Shown here piece by piece: positions 16,396-24,979 of a stretch of DNA of 64,000 bases. The stretch comes from Sinorhizobium medicae (GTDB taxonomy: Bacteria > Pseudomonadota > Alphaproteobacteria > Rhizobiales > Rhizobiaceae): positions 248,001-312,000 of the forward strand of contig NZ_VITA01000007.1 of assembly GCF_007827695.1 (NCBI RefSeq), written 5' to 3'. Position numbers and translations under genes: made by a program. Positions within the stretch are counted from its first letter, which is position 1, and each line of letters starts with the position of its first letter. The notes under the pieces are model-generated. The model was not told the origin of the DNA, ran no database searches, and saw nothing but the letters and a program-made list of their open reading frames with translations.

Positions 16396-16599
16396 TCACC
16401 TCCGGTCGCTCATGGTCGAAACCGCAGCCGGGCGCAAAGGTTCCGGCGACACGGTCCTCATACGGCTTGCATCGTCTAAGGCCGCTGCGAACCAGGGCGT
16501 CTGCTCAATCTCTGCGTGCGCGAGGATGTGAGCCGCGCGGCCGAGGAAAAAAGATCGCCAGGGGGAGGAACCATTTGAACTGATCGGCGTTTCATCCAT
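16396..16599 (-). CDS. Possible small protein upstream of the membrane protein
   Basis: This 67-residue frame (SPWRSFFLGRAAHILAHAEI then QTPWFAAALDDASRM) ends in a TGA that lies inside the GGAGGTGA ribosome site of the next gene, an arrangement typical of coupled genes. Against it, no ribosome site precedes ATG 16599 and the start region overlaps the leader of the plus-strand gene at 16619. It is listed as possible only. Confidence 0.3.
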   Translation of the reverse strand: MDETPISSNGSSPWRSFFLGRAAHILAHAEIEQTPWFAAALDDASRMRTVSPEPLRPAAVSTMSDRR

Positions 16600-16618
16600 C
16601 GCAGTTGGGAGGCGCAGG

Positions 16619-16807
16619 ATGAGACACGCGGACATCGGAAAGCTTCACGAATCCCAGGCCAAGCATGTCTGGGATGTGGCGGAATACTGCAGACGTAGCG
16701 GCATCCACGAGGCCGAGGAACGCCGTCTTATCAAGGTTCTCGGGCGCTACGCATCGAGCCACGAGCTTCAGATGAACGTCGTGCGTCCTCAGAAGCGCAT
16801 ACGTTAG
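16619..16807 (+). CDS. Small helical hypothetical protein (62 aa)
   Basis: The charged, helical 62-residue protein (HESQAKHVWDVAEYCRRSGI, then EAEERRLIKVLGRYASSHEL) has no signal peptide. GGGAGG lies eight bases before the ATG. The length and helical content could suit a small regulatory or DUF-type protein, but no family is recognised. A palindromic intergenic repeat starts at its stop codon. Confidence 0.65.
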   Translation: MRHADIGKLHESQAKHVWDVAEYCRRSGIHEAEERRLIKVLGRYASSHELQMNVVRPQKRIR

Positions 16808-16881
16808 AGCATTTCCGATTTTCTTCGGATCGCGGAATTCCGGACGGAAAACCGTCGCGCACTTTTTCTCGGAATTGCTCT
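16806..16881. repeat. Palindromic intergenic repeat (rhizobial mosaic-element type)
   Basis: A 76-bp element has inverted ends (AGAGCATTTCCGA at 16806-16818 against TCGGAATTGCTCT at 16869-16881) and an inner core GGAATTCCGGACGGAAAACCG. The core and ends resemble the short palindromic elements repeated in rhizobial intergenic DNA. Only this copy was identified in the window. Confidence 0.6.
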
Positions 16882-16929
16882 GGAGCGGCATGCGGAAAGG
16901 GCGTTCGCGCTGGGCCGGAGGATGAGCGC

Positions 16930-17163
16930 GTGTGGGTAACAGCGACCGGAGCATTTCTCTTTATAATCGGGCTCCTCTACATGGCCTGGGAGGCGCTCGG
17001 GCGGAGACGTTTGAGCGAGCCGCCACAGGCCCCGCGAGCCAATCCCGAGCAAACGCTCGAGCCACGCGGGCAGGGACTGCGTTTTCTGAGCCCCATCCGC
17101 AACTGGTTGGGCGTCGCGCTCATGGTGATCGGTGGCGCTCTCCTGCTCTTCGGGATGCGCTGA
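16930..17163 (+). CDS. Small two-helix membrane protein (77 aa)
   Basis: Two hydrophobic helices (VTATGAFLFIIGLLYMAW at residues 3-20 and WLGVALMVIGGALLLFGM at the C-terminus) flank a proline/arginine-rich loop of about 38 residues. The start is GTG at 16930, preceded by GGAGG. Its stop is two bases from the convergent hutD stop. Function unknown. Confidence 0.6.
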   Translation: MWVTATGAFLFIIGLLYMAWEALGRRRLSEPPQAPRANPEQTLEPRGQGLRFLSPIRNWLGVALMVIGGALLLFGMR

Positions 17164-17165
17164 AT

Positions 17166-17744
17166 TCAGGCCGGGCCGATCTCTATCAGAAAAGCTTCCG
17201 AAGCGATGTCGGCCGTGAGCGTGAGGCTGGCAGGCTGGACAAGGATCGCCGTGTCCAGCCCATGCAGGGTTGCCGAGACGCCTCCGGTCACGAGCGCAAC
17301 GCTGCCACGGTGGCAGAAAAGAACAAGGTCGCGGGCGTTCGTGGCAACCGGATGCGCGCCCTCGACATGAATTCTGCGCATGCGATGTTTCAACGCCTGG
17401 CGCCGCGTCATCACATTGAGGTCAGTGACCGGGCCATCCGAAAGCGCCGCCGATGTCGGCACATCGGCCGGAAAGCTGAGGGGGGCGTCCGAGGCAGTGA
17501 GCAGCTTCGGCTGCCGGCCTTCGATCGAAAGCGTCATCCCGCCGCCCTCGAGGATCGAGAGCGTGCGATCGACGCCGGGGAAGGTTGAGAAGGAACCGTT
17601 GGTGGCGACGGTCGCCATGCTTATGCGCCAGTCGAAATCGGCAATCGTGGCGCGATCCGGGGAAACGGCGATTTCCACCGTCTCCCCGCCGCCGTTCTTC
17701 CAGGGCATATGCCTGTACTCGCTCGAGCGCAAAATTCGCATCAT
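17166..17744 (-). CDS. hutD: HutD-family protein
   Basis: The ~192-residue cupin-like protein has the HutD/Ves signature MPWKNGGGETVEI near the start, followed by FDWRISMATV and GVDRTLSILEGGGMTL. HutD is found in hut operons and is thought to tune histidine utilisation by binding urocanate or a related intermediate; its mechanism is not settled. Start options are 17744 and 17759; the latter overlaps the upstream gene by 13 bases. No strong ribosome site is seen, which fits translational coupling to the gene before it. Confidence 0.85.
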   Translation of the reverse strand: MMRILRSSEYRHMPWKNGGGETVEIAVSPDRATIADFDWRISMATVATNGSFSTFPGVDRTLSILEGGGMTLSIEGRQPKLLTASDAPLSFPADVPTSAALSDGPVTDLNVMTRRQALKHRMRRIHVEGAHPVATNARDLVLFCHRGSVALVTGGVSATLHGLDTAILVQPASLTLTADIASEAFLIEIGPA

Positions 17745-17746
17745 CG

Positions 17747-19072
17747 TCAGCCGAGCCATCCCATGGATGTTCCGATCCAAACGATCGGTGCCGTCACCAG
17801 TATGCTCAATACGACGCGAATATACCAGATCACCAGAAGGTTGCGGAAGCTGAGCGGGATAGAGGTCGCCAGCATGCAGGGAACGGAGGCCGACAGAAAC
17901 AGGACCTGGCTGACAGACACCACGGCCGCCACGAACTTCATGTCCGGTGCTGCCTCCTTGAGCAGTATGGCAGGCAGGAACATCTCGGCAAGGCCGGAGG
18001 CGAGTGCCTTTGCCGCGAGCATCGGCTCGCCGAACTGCACGATCCAGGTGAAGGGATAGAGCGTCAGGCCGAGAATGTCGAAGATCGGCGTGAATTTTGC
18101 GGCAAGAAGCCCGAGGAGTCCGACAGCCATGATGCTCGGCAGGATCATCGCGGCCATGCGCAGGCCATCAAGGAAGCTTTCTCGCAAGAGTGTCGGCAGG
18201 CTCTTGGCAGTAGCCGCCTGTTCGAGGCCGGTCTCGACGGCGAACCTCAGGCGGCTGCGGCCGGCGGGCAGCGGCTGGTCCCGATCGCCCTCGTGCGCAA
18301 GCCCGGCAAGCGGCCAGATCCGGGCCGTGATCGCAGAAACGATGAACGTGACGACAAGCGTGGTCCAGAAGTAGAAATTCCAGACGTCCATGAGCCCCAG
18401 CGTCTTGGCCACGATGATCATGAACGTAGCCGACACGGTGGAAAAGCCCGTGGCGATGATCGCGGCTTCGCGTACCGTATACTTGCCTTCACGGAAGACC
18501 CGGTCGGTGATCAGGAGCGCAAGGGAATAGCTGCCGACGAAGGAAGCGACGGCGTCGATAGCCGACCAACCCGGCGTACGCCAGATCGGCCGCATCACCG
18601 GCTGGACGAGCACGCCGGTGAATTCGAGAAGGCCGTAGCCGATCAGAAACGCGAGTGCCAGAGCGCCTATCGGCACGATCAGCCCGACCGAGAGCACCAG
18701 CTTGTCGAAAAGAAAGGGAAGCATGTCGGGTGCGAAGAGGACCTCGGGCCCGATGCCTGCGAGATAAAGGACGGCGAGCGCCAGTCCGAGGACCCGCAGG
18801 ACCGAAAACACGGCATCGGTCACCGTCTTGCGCCAGGTACCGCGCAGGAAGGGTGCGAAGGCGCCATAGGCCATCAGCAACAATACGAAGCCGATCGCAA
18901 CCGGGCGCGCCTGCGTCGATATGGCGGTGGCCGCATGGTCGAGCAGGATCGTCGATTTGCCGTTGATATCGACCGGCACGAAGAACAGGAATATGCCGAT
19001 GAAGCTGCAGAGCACGAGCCGCAATGCGGCGCCGCCGCGCGAGCCCTTTGCCTCGGTAGTGATGTGCGTCAT
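17747..19072 (-). CDS. YjiH-type membrane protein with nucleoside-recognition (Gate) domains
   Basis: The 441-residue polytopic protein has about 10-11 hydrophobic segments and two Gate-like halves (AIDAVASFVGSYSLALLITD and ILPSIMAVGLLGLLAAKF). The YjiH family is of unknown substrate; Gate proteins include nucleoside and possibly amino-acid transporters. CGGAGGAG gives a strong ribosome site for ATG 19072. It sits between hutH2 and hutD on the same strand (20 bases after hutH2), so it is probably part of histidine or urocanate transport or its control, which is inferred from the operon only. Confidence 0.83.
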   Translation of the reverse strand: MTHITTEAKGSRGGAALRLVLCSFIGIFLFFVPVDINGKSTILLDHAATAISTQARPVAIGFVLLLMAYGAFAPFLRGTWRKTVTDAVFSVLRVLGLALAVLYLAGIGPEVLFAPDMLPFLFDKLVLSVGLIVPIGALALAFLIGYGLLEFTGVLVQPVMRPIWRTPGWSAIDAVASFVGSYSLALLITDRVFREGKYTVREAAIIATGFSTVSATFMIIVAKTLGLMDVWNFYFWTTLVVTFIVSAITARIWPLAGLAHEGDRDQPLPAGRSRLRFAVETGLEQAATAKSLPTLLRESFLDGLRMAAMILPSIMAVGLLGLLAAKFTPIFDILGLTLYPFTWIVQFGEPMLAAKALASGLAEMFLPAILLKEAAPDMKFVAAVVSVSQVLFLSASVPCMLATSIPLSFRNLLVIWYIRVVLSILVTAPIVWIGTSMGWLG

Positions 19073-19092
19073 GTCGTCTCCTCCGTTCCTTT

Positions 19093-20607
19093 TCAGAGCG
19101 GTTTACCTGTCGATTTCTGTTGGTCGGCGGCCCCCTGCATCAGGCGCCGCATACGGTCGAAGTCTTCGTTCATCGGGCGATCGTCGCGATAGGCGGGAAT
19201 TACCGAGCGTATGCGCCCGTAAAGGGCAGCGGTGCCTTGCGCCTTGGCGCGCACTTGCGGCTGCAGATCATAGGCCTGAACGGCCGCAAGCAGTTCGATC
19301 GCCAGGATCTGCTCGAGATTGTTGAGGATCGCGTGCACCTTCCAGGCGGCAGGCGTCGCATGGGTAAGAATGTCTTCCTGAAGCGCAGAGGTGATACCGC
19401 CATCGAGGCTGGCCGGTGCCGCCAGACGGCGGTTCTCCGCCACGAGCGCAGCAGCCGTGTACTGCGCGATCATGTAACCCGAAGAAACGCCGCTATCGGC
19501 AGCCAGGAAGGCGGAAAGACCGCTCACCAGAGGGTTTACGAGCCGGTCGATACGGCGCTCGGAAATCGCCGCGAGTTCCGCCACCGCGACAGCGAGACCA
19601 TCCATGGCCAGGCCGAGGGCGGCACCGACGGCATGTGCCTGCGAATGCACCTCAGGTGCCTCCGGCGAACCGCCGACGGCCGGGTTGTCGGTTACGCTTG
19701 AAAGTTCGCGGTCGACGATTTCGGCTACCTGTCCGAAAGCGTCGCGGGCGGCGCCGTGCACTTGCGGCACTGCCCTGAGGCTTAGCGGATCCTGTGTGCG
19801 CGTACCGGCGGTTTCTGCAAGCATTGCGCTCCCTGCCAGCCAGTCACGCAAGTCTTTGCCGACGGCCCTCAGGCCGGGGGATTGCCGCAAAGCCAGGGGC
19901 AATTCGGCAAACGCATTGGCCTGGCTGCCGAGATTTTCGTATGTCATGGCCGCGGCTGCATCCGCCCAGGCGAAGAGCCTTTCCGTGTGCGCGAGCGCCA
20001 GCGCCGCGAGACCGGTCGCGCACGGGGTCCCGTTGACGAGACTCAGGCCCTCTTTCGCTTCGAGCCGCAACGGCGCCAGCCCAAGGCGGGAAAGCGCCGC
20101 ATCGCCGCTCAGCCTTTCCGTCCCCTGCATGGCCCAGCCATGACCGATCAGGACGAGGCCGATCGCGGCGGCATGGGTAAGATATCCAACCGAACCGCGC
20201 GACGGAATGAGAGGGATCATGTCGGCATTGAGCAACGTCAGGAGCGCCTCGACCGTCTCGATCCGCACACCGGAATAGCCGTGAGCGAAATTGGCTATCT
20301 GTGCTGCCATCACCGCCCGCGCTTCCGCACGGCCGAGCGCATCGCCGACGCCGCAGGCGTGGCTCAGGATGATATTGCGCGAAAGCGCCTGCTGGTTCTC
20401 GCGGTCGATGATTACGTCGCAGAGTGCCCCGACGCCGGTGTTGATGCCGTAGCCGCGGATGCCGCGCTCCACCAGGGCATCGACGATCCGCCTGGCGTGG
20501 ACGATCCGCTCGCGTGCCGGCTCCGACAGACCGAGGCGAGCGCCCTCGGCGACCGAAGCGATCTCGCGCCAGTTGAGCGGTCCATCGACCGAGATCATCT
20601 CACGCAT
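19093..20607 (-). CDS. hutH2: Histidine ammonia-lyase homologue HutH2, MIO tripeptide absent
   Basis: The 504-residue protein follows the aromatic amino-acid lyase fold: GYGINTGVGALCDV near residue 60, NGTPC, QDPLSLRAVPQVHG, SSVTDNPAV and SSGYMIAQYTAAALVAENR. The segment that in true histidases reads GSVGASGDLAPL reads GSVGYLTHAA (residues 138-147). The Ala-Ser-Gly that forms the MIO electrophile is missing together with a net three residues. It may be inactive, a binding protein, or use other chemistry. It overlaps hutV by eight bases (ATG 20607, hutV stop 20600-20602), matching the known S. meliloti hutXWV-hutH2 operon. Confidence 0.9.
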   Translation of the reverse strand: MREMISVDGPLNWREIASVAEGARLGLSEPARERIVHARRIVDALVERGIRGYGINTGVGALCDVIIDRENQQALSRNIILSHACGVGDALGRAEARAVMAAQIANFAHGYSGVRIETVEALLTLLNADMIPLIPSRGSVGYLTHAAAIGLVLIGHGWAMQGTERLSGDAALSRLGLAPLRLEAKEGLSLVNGTPCATGLAALALAHTERLFAWADAAAAMTYENLGSQANAFAELPLALRQSPGLRAVGKDLRDWLAGSAMLAETAGTRTQDPLSLRAVPQVHGAARDAFGQVAEIVDRELSSVTDNPAVGGSPEAPEVHSQAHAVGAALGLAMDGLAVAVAELAAISERRIDRLVNPLVSGLSAFLAADSGVSSGYMIAQYTAAALVAENRRLAAPASLDGGITSALQEDILTHATPAAWKVHAILNNLEQILAIELLAAVQAYDLQPQVRAKAQGTAALYGRIRSVIPAYRDDRPMNEDFDRMRRLMQGAADQQKSTGKPL

Positions 20608-21427
20608 GGGTCTCCGGCCTTTCATGACGGCGCTGGACGAACCGGGCGACATAGTCGTTGGCGGGATTGTCGAGAATCTCGCTCGGATTACCGACCTGAA
20701 CGACCTGGCCGTCCTTCAGGATCGCGATCTCCGATCCGATGCGCAGAGCCTCGTCGAGGTCGTGCGTGATGAACACGATGGTCTTTGAGAGATTTTGCTG
20801 CAGTTGCAGCAATTGGTCCTGCATGTCGCCGCGGATCAGCGGATCAAGGGCACTGAACGCCTCATCCATCAGGATGACGTCGGTGTCGGCAGCAAGCGCC
20901 CGTGCCAGGCCGACGCGCTGTTTCATGCCGCCCGAGAGCTGATGGGGAAACTTGGCGTCATAGCCGGAGAGGCCCACCGTTTCGATCCATTTCATGCCGA
21001 TCTCACGGGCATCGGCTTTCGCCACTCCGCGCACGCGCTGGCCGTAGACGACATTCTGCAGAACGGTCCTGTGCGGCATCAGAGCAAAGCTCTGAAAGAC
21101 CATGCTGACGCGCCGCATTCGGAACGCACGCAACGCCTTCGCGTCAAGATCGAGAATGTTGCTGCCGTCGAAAAGGACCTCGCCGCTCGTGGGGTCGATC
21201 AGCCGGTTGATGTGACGCACCAGGGTTGATTTCCCGGACCCGGAGAGCCCCATGATCACGAAGATCTTCCCGGCGCCGATTTTCAGGCTCACATCGTTGA
21301 GGCCCACGCTGCAGCCGGATTTCGCCAGGATATCTGCCTTGCCGAGGCCATCCCTGACCATGCCCAGGGCCTTCTTCGCGTCGTGCCCGAAAATCTTGTA
21401 GACGTTCCGGATCTCAATATCAGCCAT
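20600..21427 (-). CDS. hutV: HutV ATP-binding protein of the histidine/betaine ABC transporter
   Basis: The 275-residue ABC ATPase has Walker A GLSGSGKST, signature LSGGM, Walker B DVILMDEAFSALD, and the switch His in FITHDLDEAL. It resembles ProV/OpuAA but is short and lacks the paired C-terminal CBS domains that sense ionic strength in those proteins. In S. meliloti HutXWV takes up histidine and also betaines and proline. Its start overlaps the hutW stop by eight bases, so the two are coupled. Confidence 0.94.
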   Translation of the reverse strand: MADIEIRNVYKIFGHDAKKALGMVRDGLGKADILAKSGCSVGLNDVSLKIGAGKIFVIMGLSGSGKSTLVRHINRLIDPTSGEVLFDGSNILDLDAKALRAFRMRRVSMVFQSFALMPHRTVLQNVVYGQRVRGVAKADAREIGMKWIETVGLSGYDAKFPHQLSGGMKQRVGLARALAADTDVILMDEAFSALDPLIRGDMQDQLLQLQQNLSKTIVFITHDLDEALRIGSEIAILKDGQVVQVGNPSEILDNPANDYVARFVQRRHERPETHA

Positions 21428-22277
21428 TGCGGGCGTCCTCCGTCCGGACCTTGCCGAAGCCCTGCGTGATGCGGTCGAGCACGATTGCGAGAATGACGAT
21501 GCCGATACCGGCTTCCAGGCCCTTGCCGACATCGAGCGTCTGGATGCCGTTCAATACCTGTTCGCCGAGGCCGCGTGCGCCGATCATCGAGGCAACGACC
21601 ACCATCGAAAGCGCCATCATGATCGTCTGGTTGAGGCCCGCCATGATGGTCGGTGTCGCAAGCGGCATTTCGACGCCGAAGAGAATCTGCCCCGGGCTGC
21701 CGCCGAACGCCGTTGCAGCCTCGACGACTTCCGCGTCGACCTGGCGGATGCCGAGATCGGTCAGCCGGATCAGCGGCGGAACGGCGTAGATGATGGTCGC
21801 GAGGATCGCCGGCACCTTGCCCAGCCCGAAGAGCATCAGAGCCGGGATCAGATACACGAAGCTCGGCATGGTCTGCATCACGTCGAGCACCGGCAGGGTG
21901 ATGTTGCGGACGACGCGGCTCTTGGCGACGAGAATGCCCATGGGTACGCCGATCACGACCGAGACGATTGTCGCCATCAGCATCAGCGCGAGCGTTTGCA
22001 TCGTCAGGTCCCAGAGACCGAGGACGCCGACGGCAAGGAGCAAGGCGCCGACGGCCAGTGTCAGCGACCACCGCCGCGAACTCCGCCAGGCGAGCGCCAT
22101 GAAGGCGAGGATAACAAGCCACCAGGGCAGGCCGCGCAGGATCCATTCGATGAACAGCACGGCCTTCAGGATGACACCGCTGATCGCCTTGAACACCCAG
22201 CCGTAATTGGCGACGAGCGCCTGGATGAAGTCGTTCACCGGCGCGCGGATCGAGAGATTGAGAGAGTCCGGAAACAT
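21420..22277 (-). CDS. hutW: HutW permease of the histidine/betaine ABC transporter
   Basis: The 285-residue ProW-like inner-membrane protein has about six transmembrane helices and the binding-protein-dependent permease (EAA) loop VEAATAFGGSPGQILFGVEM, where it docks with HutV. The start at 22277 follows AGGAAC; the longer frame upstream to 22457 runs into the intergenic stem-loop. It is the second gene of hutXWV-hutH2. Confidence 0.93.
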   Translation of the reverse strand: MFPDSLNLSIRAPVNDFIQALVANYGWVFKAISGVILKAVLFIEWILRGLPWWLVILAFMALAWRSSRRWSLTLAVGALLLAVGVLGLWDLTMQTLALMLMATIVSVVIGVPMGILVAKSRVVRNITLPVLDVMQTMPSFVYLIPALMLFGLGKVPAILATIIYAVPPLIRLTDLGIRQVDAEVVEAATAFGGSPGQILFGVEMPLATPTIMAGLNQTIMMALSMVVVASMIGARGLGEQVLNGIQTLDVGKGLEAGIGIVILAIVLDRITQGFGKVRTEDARNG

Positions 22278-22352
22278 CGGGTAGGTTCCTTGTTCAGGTG
22301 GGCGACGGCAAGCCGAAAGCCCCCCTGGCCGGGGAAACAGCCTTCTGCCTAC

Positions 22353-22390
22353 GATCACCTTACCCCGCGTGGGGCAGGGCACTGGTGATC
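22353..22390 (-). other. Stem-loop between hutX and hutW
   Basis: GATCACC (22353-22359) pairs with GGTGATC (22384-22390), enclosing a GC-rich inner stem (CCCC/GGGG). Such stem-loops after a binding-protein gene often protect that mRNA part from 3' decay, so HutX would outnumber the membrane parts. Confidence 0.6.
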
Positions 22391-22408
22391 GCGGACGAAA
22401 GACTGCCG

Positions 22409-23443
22409 TTATTCGAGGCCAGCTTCGATTTTGCCGCGTGCCTCGTCCGAGACCCACTTGCCCCAGATGTCGCCCTTGGCTTTCAGGAACTGCGCGGCGG
22501 CTGCCGTCGCATCGACCTTATTATCCGTCATATAGGCGAGGCTGGCATTGACCTCCTCGAGCGGAAAAGTTGCCTTTTCCAGGATCTCGATGATTTCCGG
22601 CGCCTCGGAAGCGAAGGTGCTGTTCACGCCATAAGAGACGTCGACGGAGGGAAAGGCGCAGCCTTCGTCACGCTTGCCGTTGGCACTGCTCAGTTCTTTC
22701 CAGCAGGCTTCGTTATAGGGCGGCTCTTCGAGCTGGATCAGCTTGTATTTACCCATGATCGCGGTCGGCGACCAATAATAGAAGAGGATCGGCTCTCCCT
22801 GGAGATAGGCAGAGGTAATCGCCGCATCGAGCGCCGTTCCCGTCCCCGGGCGGAAGTTCACGTAGGACTCGCCAAGCTTGTAGGCCTCGAGCTTGGCCGT
22901 GCTCACGCCCTCGCAGGTCCAGCCGGAAGGGCAGTTCAGGAAGCGGCCCTTGGACGGTTCCTCCGGATCAGCGAAGATCTCGGCGATTTTCGGGTCGGCA
23001 AGTTGGGATACGCTTTTCAGGTCCGGCGCCTTGGGTTCGATATTGCGAGCGGGATCGCCCTTGACGACATAGTCCGGCACGAACCAGCCTTCGCTGGCGC
23101 CTACAAAGGTCTTGCCGACGGCAACCACCTTCTTCTCTTCCACCGCCTTGTTCCAGATGTCCGAACGGCCGAGCCATTCCTCGGCGAAAATCTGAACGTC
23201 GTTATTGGCCGTTGCCTGCTCGAGAGTTACGGAATTGCCGGGAATCGAGTCGACCTGGCAGTCGTATCCCTTGGAAAGGATCGTTTTCATGACCTCGGTA
23301 ATGAAGGCGCCGCTTTCCCAATCTATGCCGGCGAAGGTTACGGTCTTGCCATCGCCGCAATAGGAAGCATTGGCGCCGCCGGCGGATGCCGCCAGCATCA
23401 GGCCGGCTGCCGCGACGGTGAGTTTCATTGTGCTGATCGACAT
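22409..23443 (-). CDS. hutX: HutX periplasmic histidine/betaine-binding protein
   Basis: The ~344-residue secreted protein has a signal peptide (LTVAAAGLMLAASAGGANAS) and an OpuAC/ProX-type binding fold (VTFAGIDWESGAFITEVM, then AEEWLGRSDIW, ILFYYWSPTAIMGKY). Aromatic residues of that kind line ligand pockets for quaternary amines and imidazoles. Start 23443 is preferred over 23449 because AAGGGG then lies seven bases upstream. It is the first gene of the hutXWV-hutH2 group and downstream of hutF by 30 bases. Confidence 0.92.
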   Translation of the reverse strand: MSISTMKLTVAAAGLMLAASAGGANASYCGDGKTVTFAGIDWESGAFITEVMKTILSKGYDCQVDSIPGNSVTLEQATANNDVQIFAEEWLGRSDIWNKAVEEKKVVAVGKTFVGASEGWFVPDYVVKGDPARNIEPKAPDLKSVSQLADPKIAEIFADPEEPSKGRFLNCPSGWTCEGVSTAKLEAYKLGESYVNFRPGTGTALDAAITSAYLQGEPILFYYWSPTAIMGKYKLIQLEEPPYNEACWKELSSANGKRDEGCAFPSVDVSYGVNSTFASEAPEIIEILEKATFPLEEVNASLAYMTDNKVDATAAAAQFLKAKGDIWGKWVSDEARGKIEAGLE

Positions 23444-23479
23444 GCGCATTCCCCTTTTTTCTGATCGCGATTTCGATTG

Positions 23480-24853
23480 CTATTTGAGCTTGTTCAGAAC
23501 GCGCGCAAAGGCGCGGTCGATATCTTCCTCCCGGTCATGCCGTCCGTTACGGATCTTCCATTCGCCCGCGACCATGACGTCGCGAACAGTATCCCCGCCC
23601 AGTGCGAAGAGCCAGCGATCGAGGATCTGGTTGCCGCCTGCCGCCGCGATGTAAGGATTGGCGCCGTCCAGAACGACGAGGTCGGCCTTGCCGCCGACGT
23701 GGATGCCGGGTTCGCCCGCGCCGGCGGCCCGGGCGCCGCCTGCGAGCGCCGCATCGAAGATGGTCCTGCCGACGGATGCGCCTGATGCGGCGAGCCGATT
23801 GCGCCTGCGGTCGCGCAGCCGCTGGCCGTATTCAAGGAGGCGCAGTTCTTCAGCTACGCTTGTTGCAACGTGGCTGTCGGTGCCGACGCCGAAGCGGCCG
23901 CCTGCGGCAAGGTAATCCACCGCCGGAAAAATCCCGTCGCCCAGATTGGCCTCGGTCGCCGGGCAAAGGCCGGCGACGGCTCCCGAATGGGCGAGCCGTC
24001 TCGTTTCCCCGGGCGTCATGTGCGTCGCGTGGATCGCACACCAGCGCTCGTCTACCGGCATATTGTCGAGGAGCCATTCGACCGGGCGCTGCCCGCTCCA
24101 GGCCAGGCAATCCTTCACTTCGCGCGGTTGCTCGGCGACATGGATGTGGATGGGCCCCGTGACCGGGGATGATTCCAGAATGACGCCCATTTCCTCCGGC
24201 GTCGCTGCCCGCAGCGAGTGGATGGCATAGCCGAGTGTGGCGCCGGCCGCCTCGCAAGCGGGCGAGAGCCGATCTAGGAGCGCGAGGAAGCGGTCCGGAT
24301 CATGCAGGAAGGGGCGCTGCCCTGCCTTGGGTGCCGCTCCGCCGAAATTGGCGCGGGCATAGAAGACCGGCAAATGGGTGAGGCCGATGCCGCTCGTCTG
24401 AGCGGCCCTCAATATGCGCAGCGACATTTCTGCCGGGTCCGCGTATGGGGTGCCGTCGAGCTGGTGGTGGAGGTAGTGGAATTCGACGACCCGGCCGAAG
24501 CCGCCCTTCAGCATCTCCACGTAGAGCTTGGCGCCGATTGCCTCGACATCATCCGGATCGACCAGCCCGACGGTGCGATACATCTCCTCCCGCCAGGTCC
24601 AGAAGCTGTCGTCGCCGGTTCCGGCCACTTCCGCGAGACCGGCCATGGCACGCTGGAAGGCATGGGAATGCAGGTTTGTCATCGTCGGGACGACAGGGCC
24701 GCAAAGCCGTTCGTCTTCCGGAGTTGCCAATTGGCCCGCTTCCACCGCGACGATGGATCCCGCCTGGTCGATGGAGATCGCGACGTTCTCGGACCAACCG
24801 GTCGGCAGCAGCGCCTGTTCGGCAAACAGTCGGTGAGCGGACGAAGCTGTCAT
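23480..24853 (-). CDS. hutF: Formimidoylglutamate deiminase HutF
   Basis: The 457-residue amidohydrolase shows the metal-site motifs TNLHSHAFQRAMAG (HxH), HIHVAEQ, IHATHMTPGE and VGTDSHVATS. HutF removes ammonia from N-formimidoyl-L-glutamate to give N-formyl-L-glutamate, the step that defines the five-enzyme histidine pathway. It is divergent from hutC and leads the operon into hutX. The usual partners hutU, hutI and hutG are not in this window, so they must lie elsewhere. Confidence 0.94.
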   Translation of the reverse strand: MTASSAHRLFAEQALLPTGWSENVAISIDQAGSIVAVEAGQLATPEDERLCGPVVPTMTNLHSHAFQRAMAGLAEVAGTGDDSFWTWREEMYRTVGLVDPDDVEAIGAKLYVEMLKGGFGRVVEFHYLHHQLDGTPYADPAEMSLRILRAAQTSGIGLTHLPVFYARANFGGAAPKAGQRPFLHDPDRFLALLDRLSPACEAAGATLGYAIHSLRAATPEEMGVILESSPVTGPIHIHVAEQPREVKDCLAWSGQRPVEWLLDNMPVDERWCAIHATHMTPGETRRLAHSGAVAGLCPATEANLGDGIFPAVDYLAAGGRFGVGTDSHVATSVAEELRLLEYGQRLRDRRRNRLAASGASVGRTIFDAALAGGARAAGAGEPGIHVGGKADLVVLDGANPYIAAAGGNQILDRWLFALGGDTVRDVMVAGEWKIRNGRHDREEDIDRAFARVLNKLK

Positions 24854-24873
24854 AGGTGCCGTTCCTGTACGTG

Positions 24874-24887
24874 GTTGTATATGGAAC
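24874..24887. promoter_or_regulatory. Possible HutC operator between hutF and hutC
   Basis: GTTGTATATGGAAC is an imperfect palindrome (five of seven base pairs symmetric) in the 126-base divergent region. HutC repressors bind TGTATATACA-like sites, and the core TGTATAT matches that. Tentative. Confidence 0.4.
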
Positions 24888-24979
24888 TATAGATATTTTC
24901 TTGTGGCGCGCAAGTTGGAAATAAAGGAAAACAATTCCTGATTTCCGGCCCCGGCGGGCGGTCGCATATGGAGCATCGA

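Noticed and set aside
17585-19192. 535-codon plus-strand frame across the hut region
   Set aside because: It is antisense to hutD and the YjiH-type gene, which have strong family patterns; composition is His/Arg/Asp-rich as expected of a shadow.
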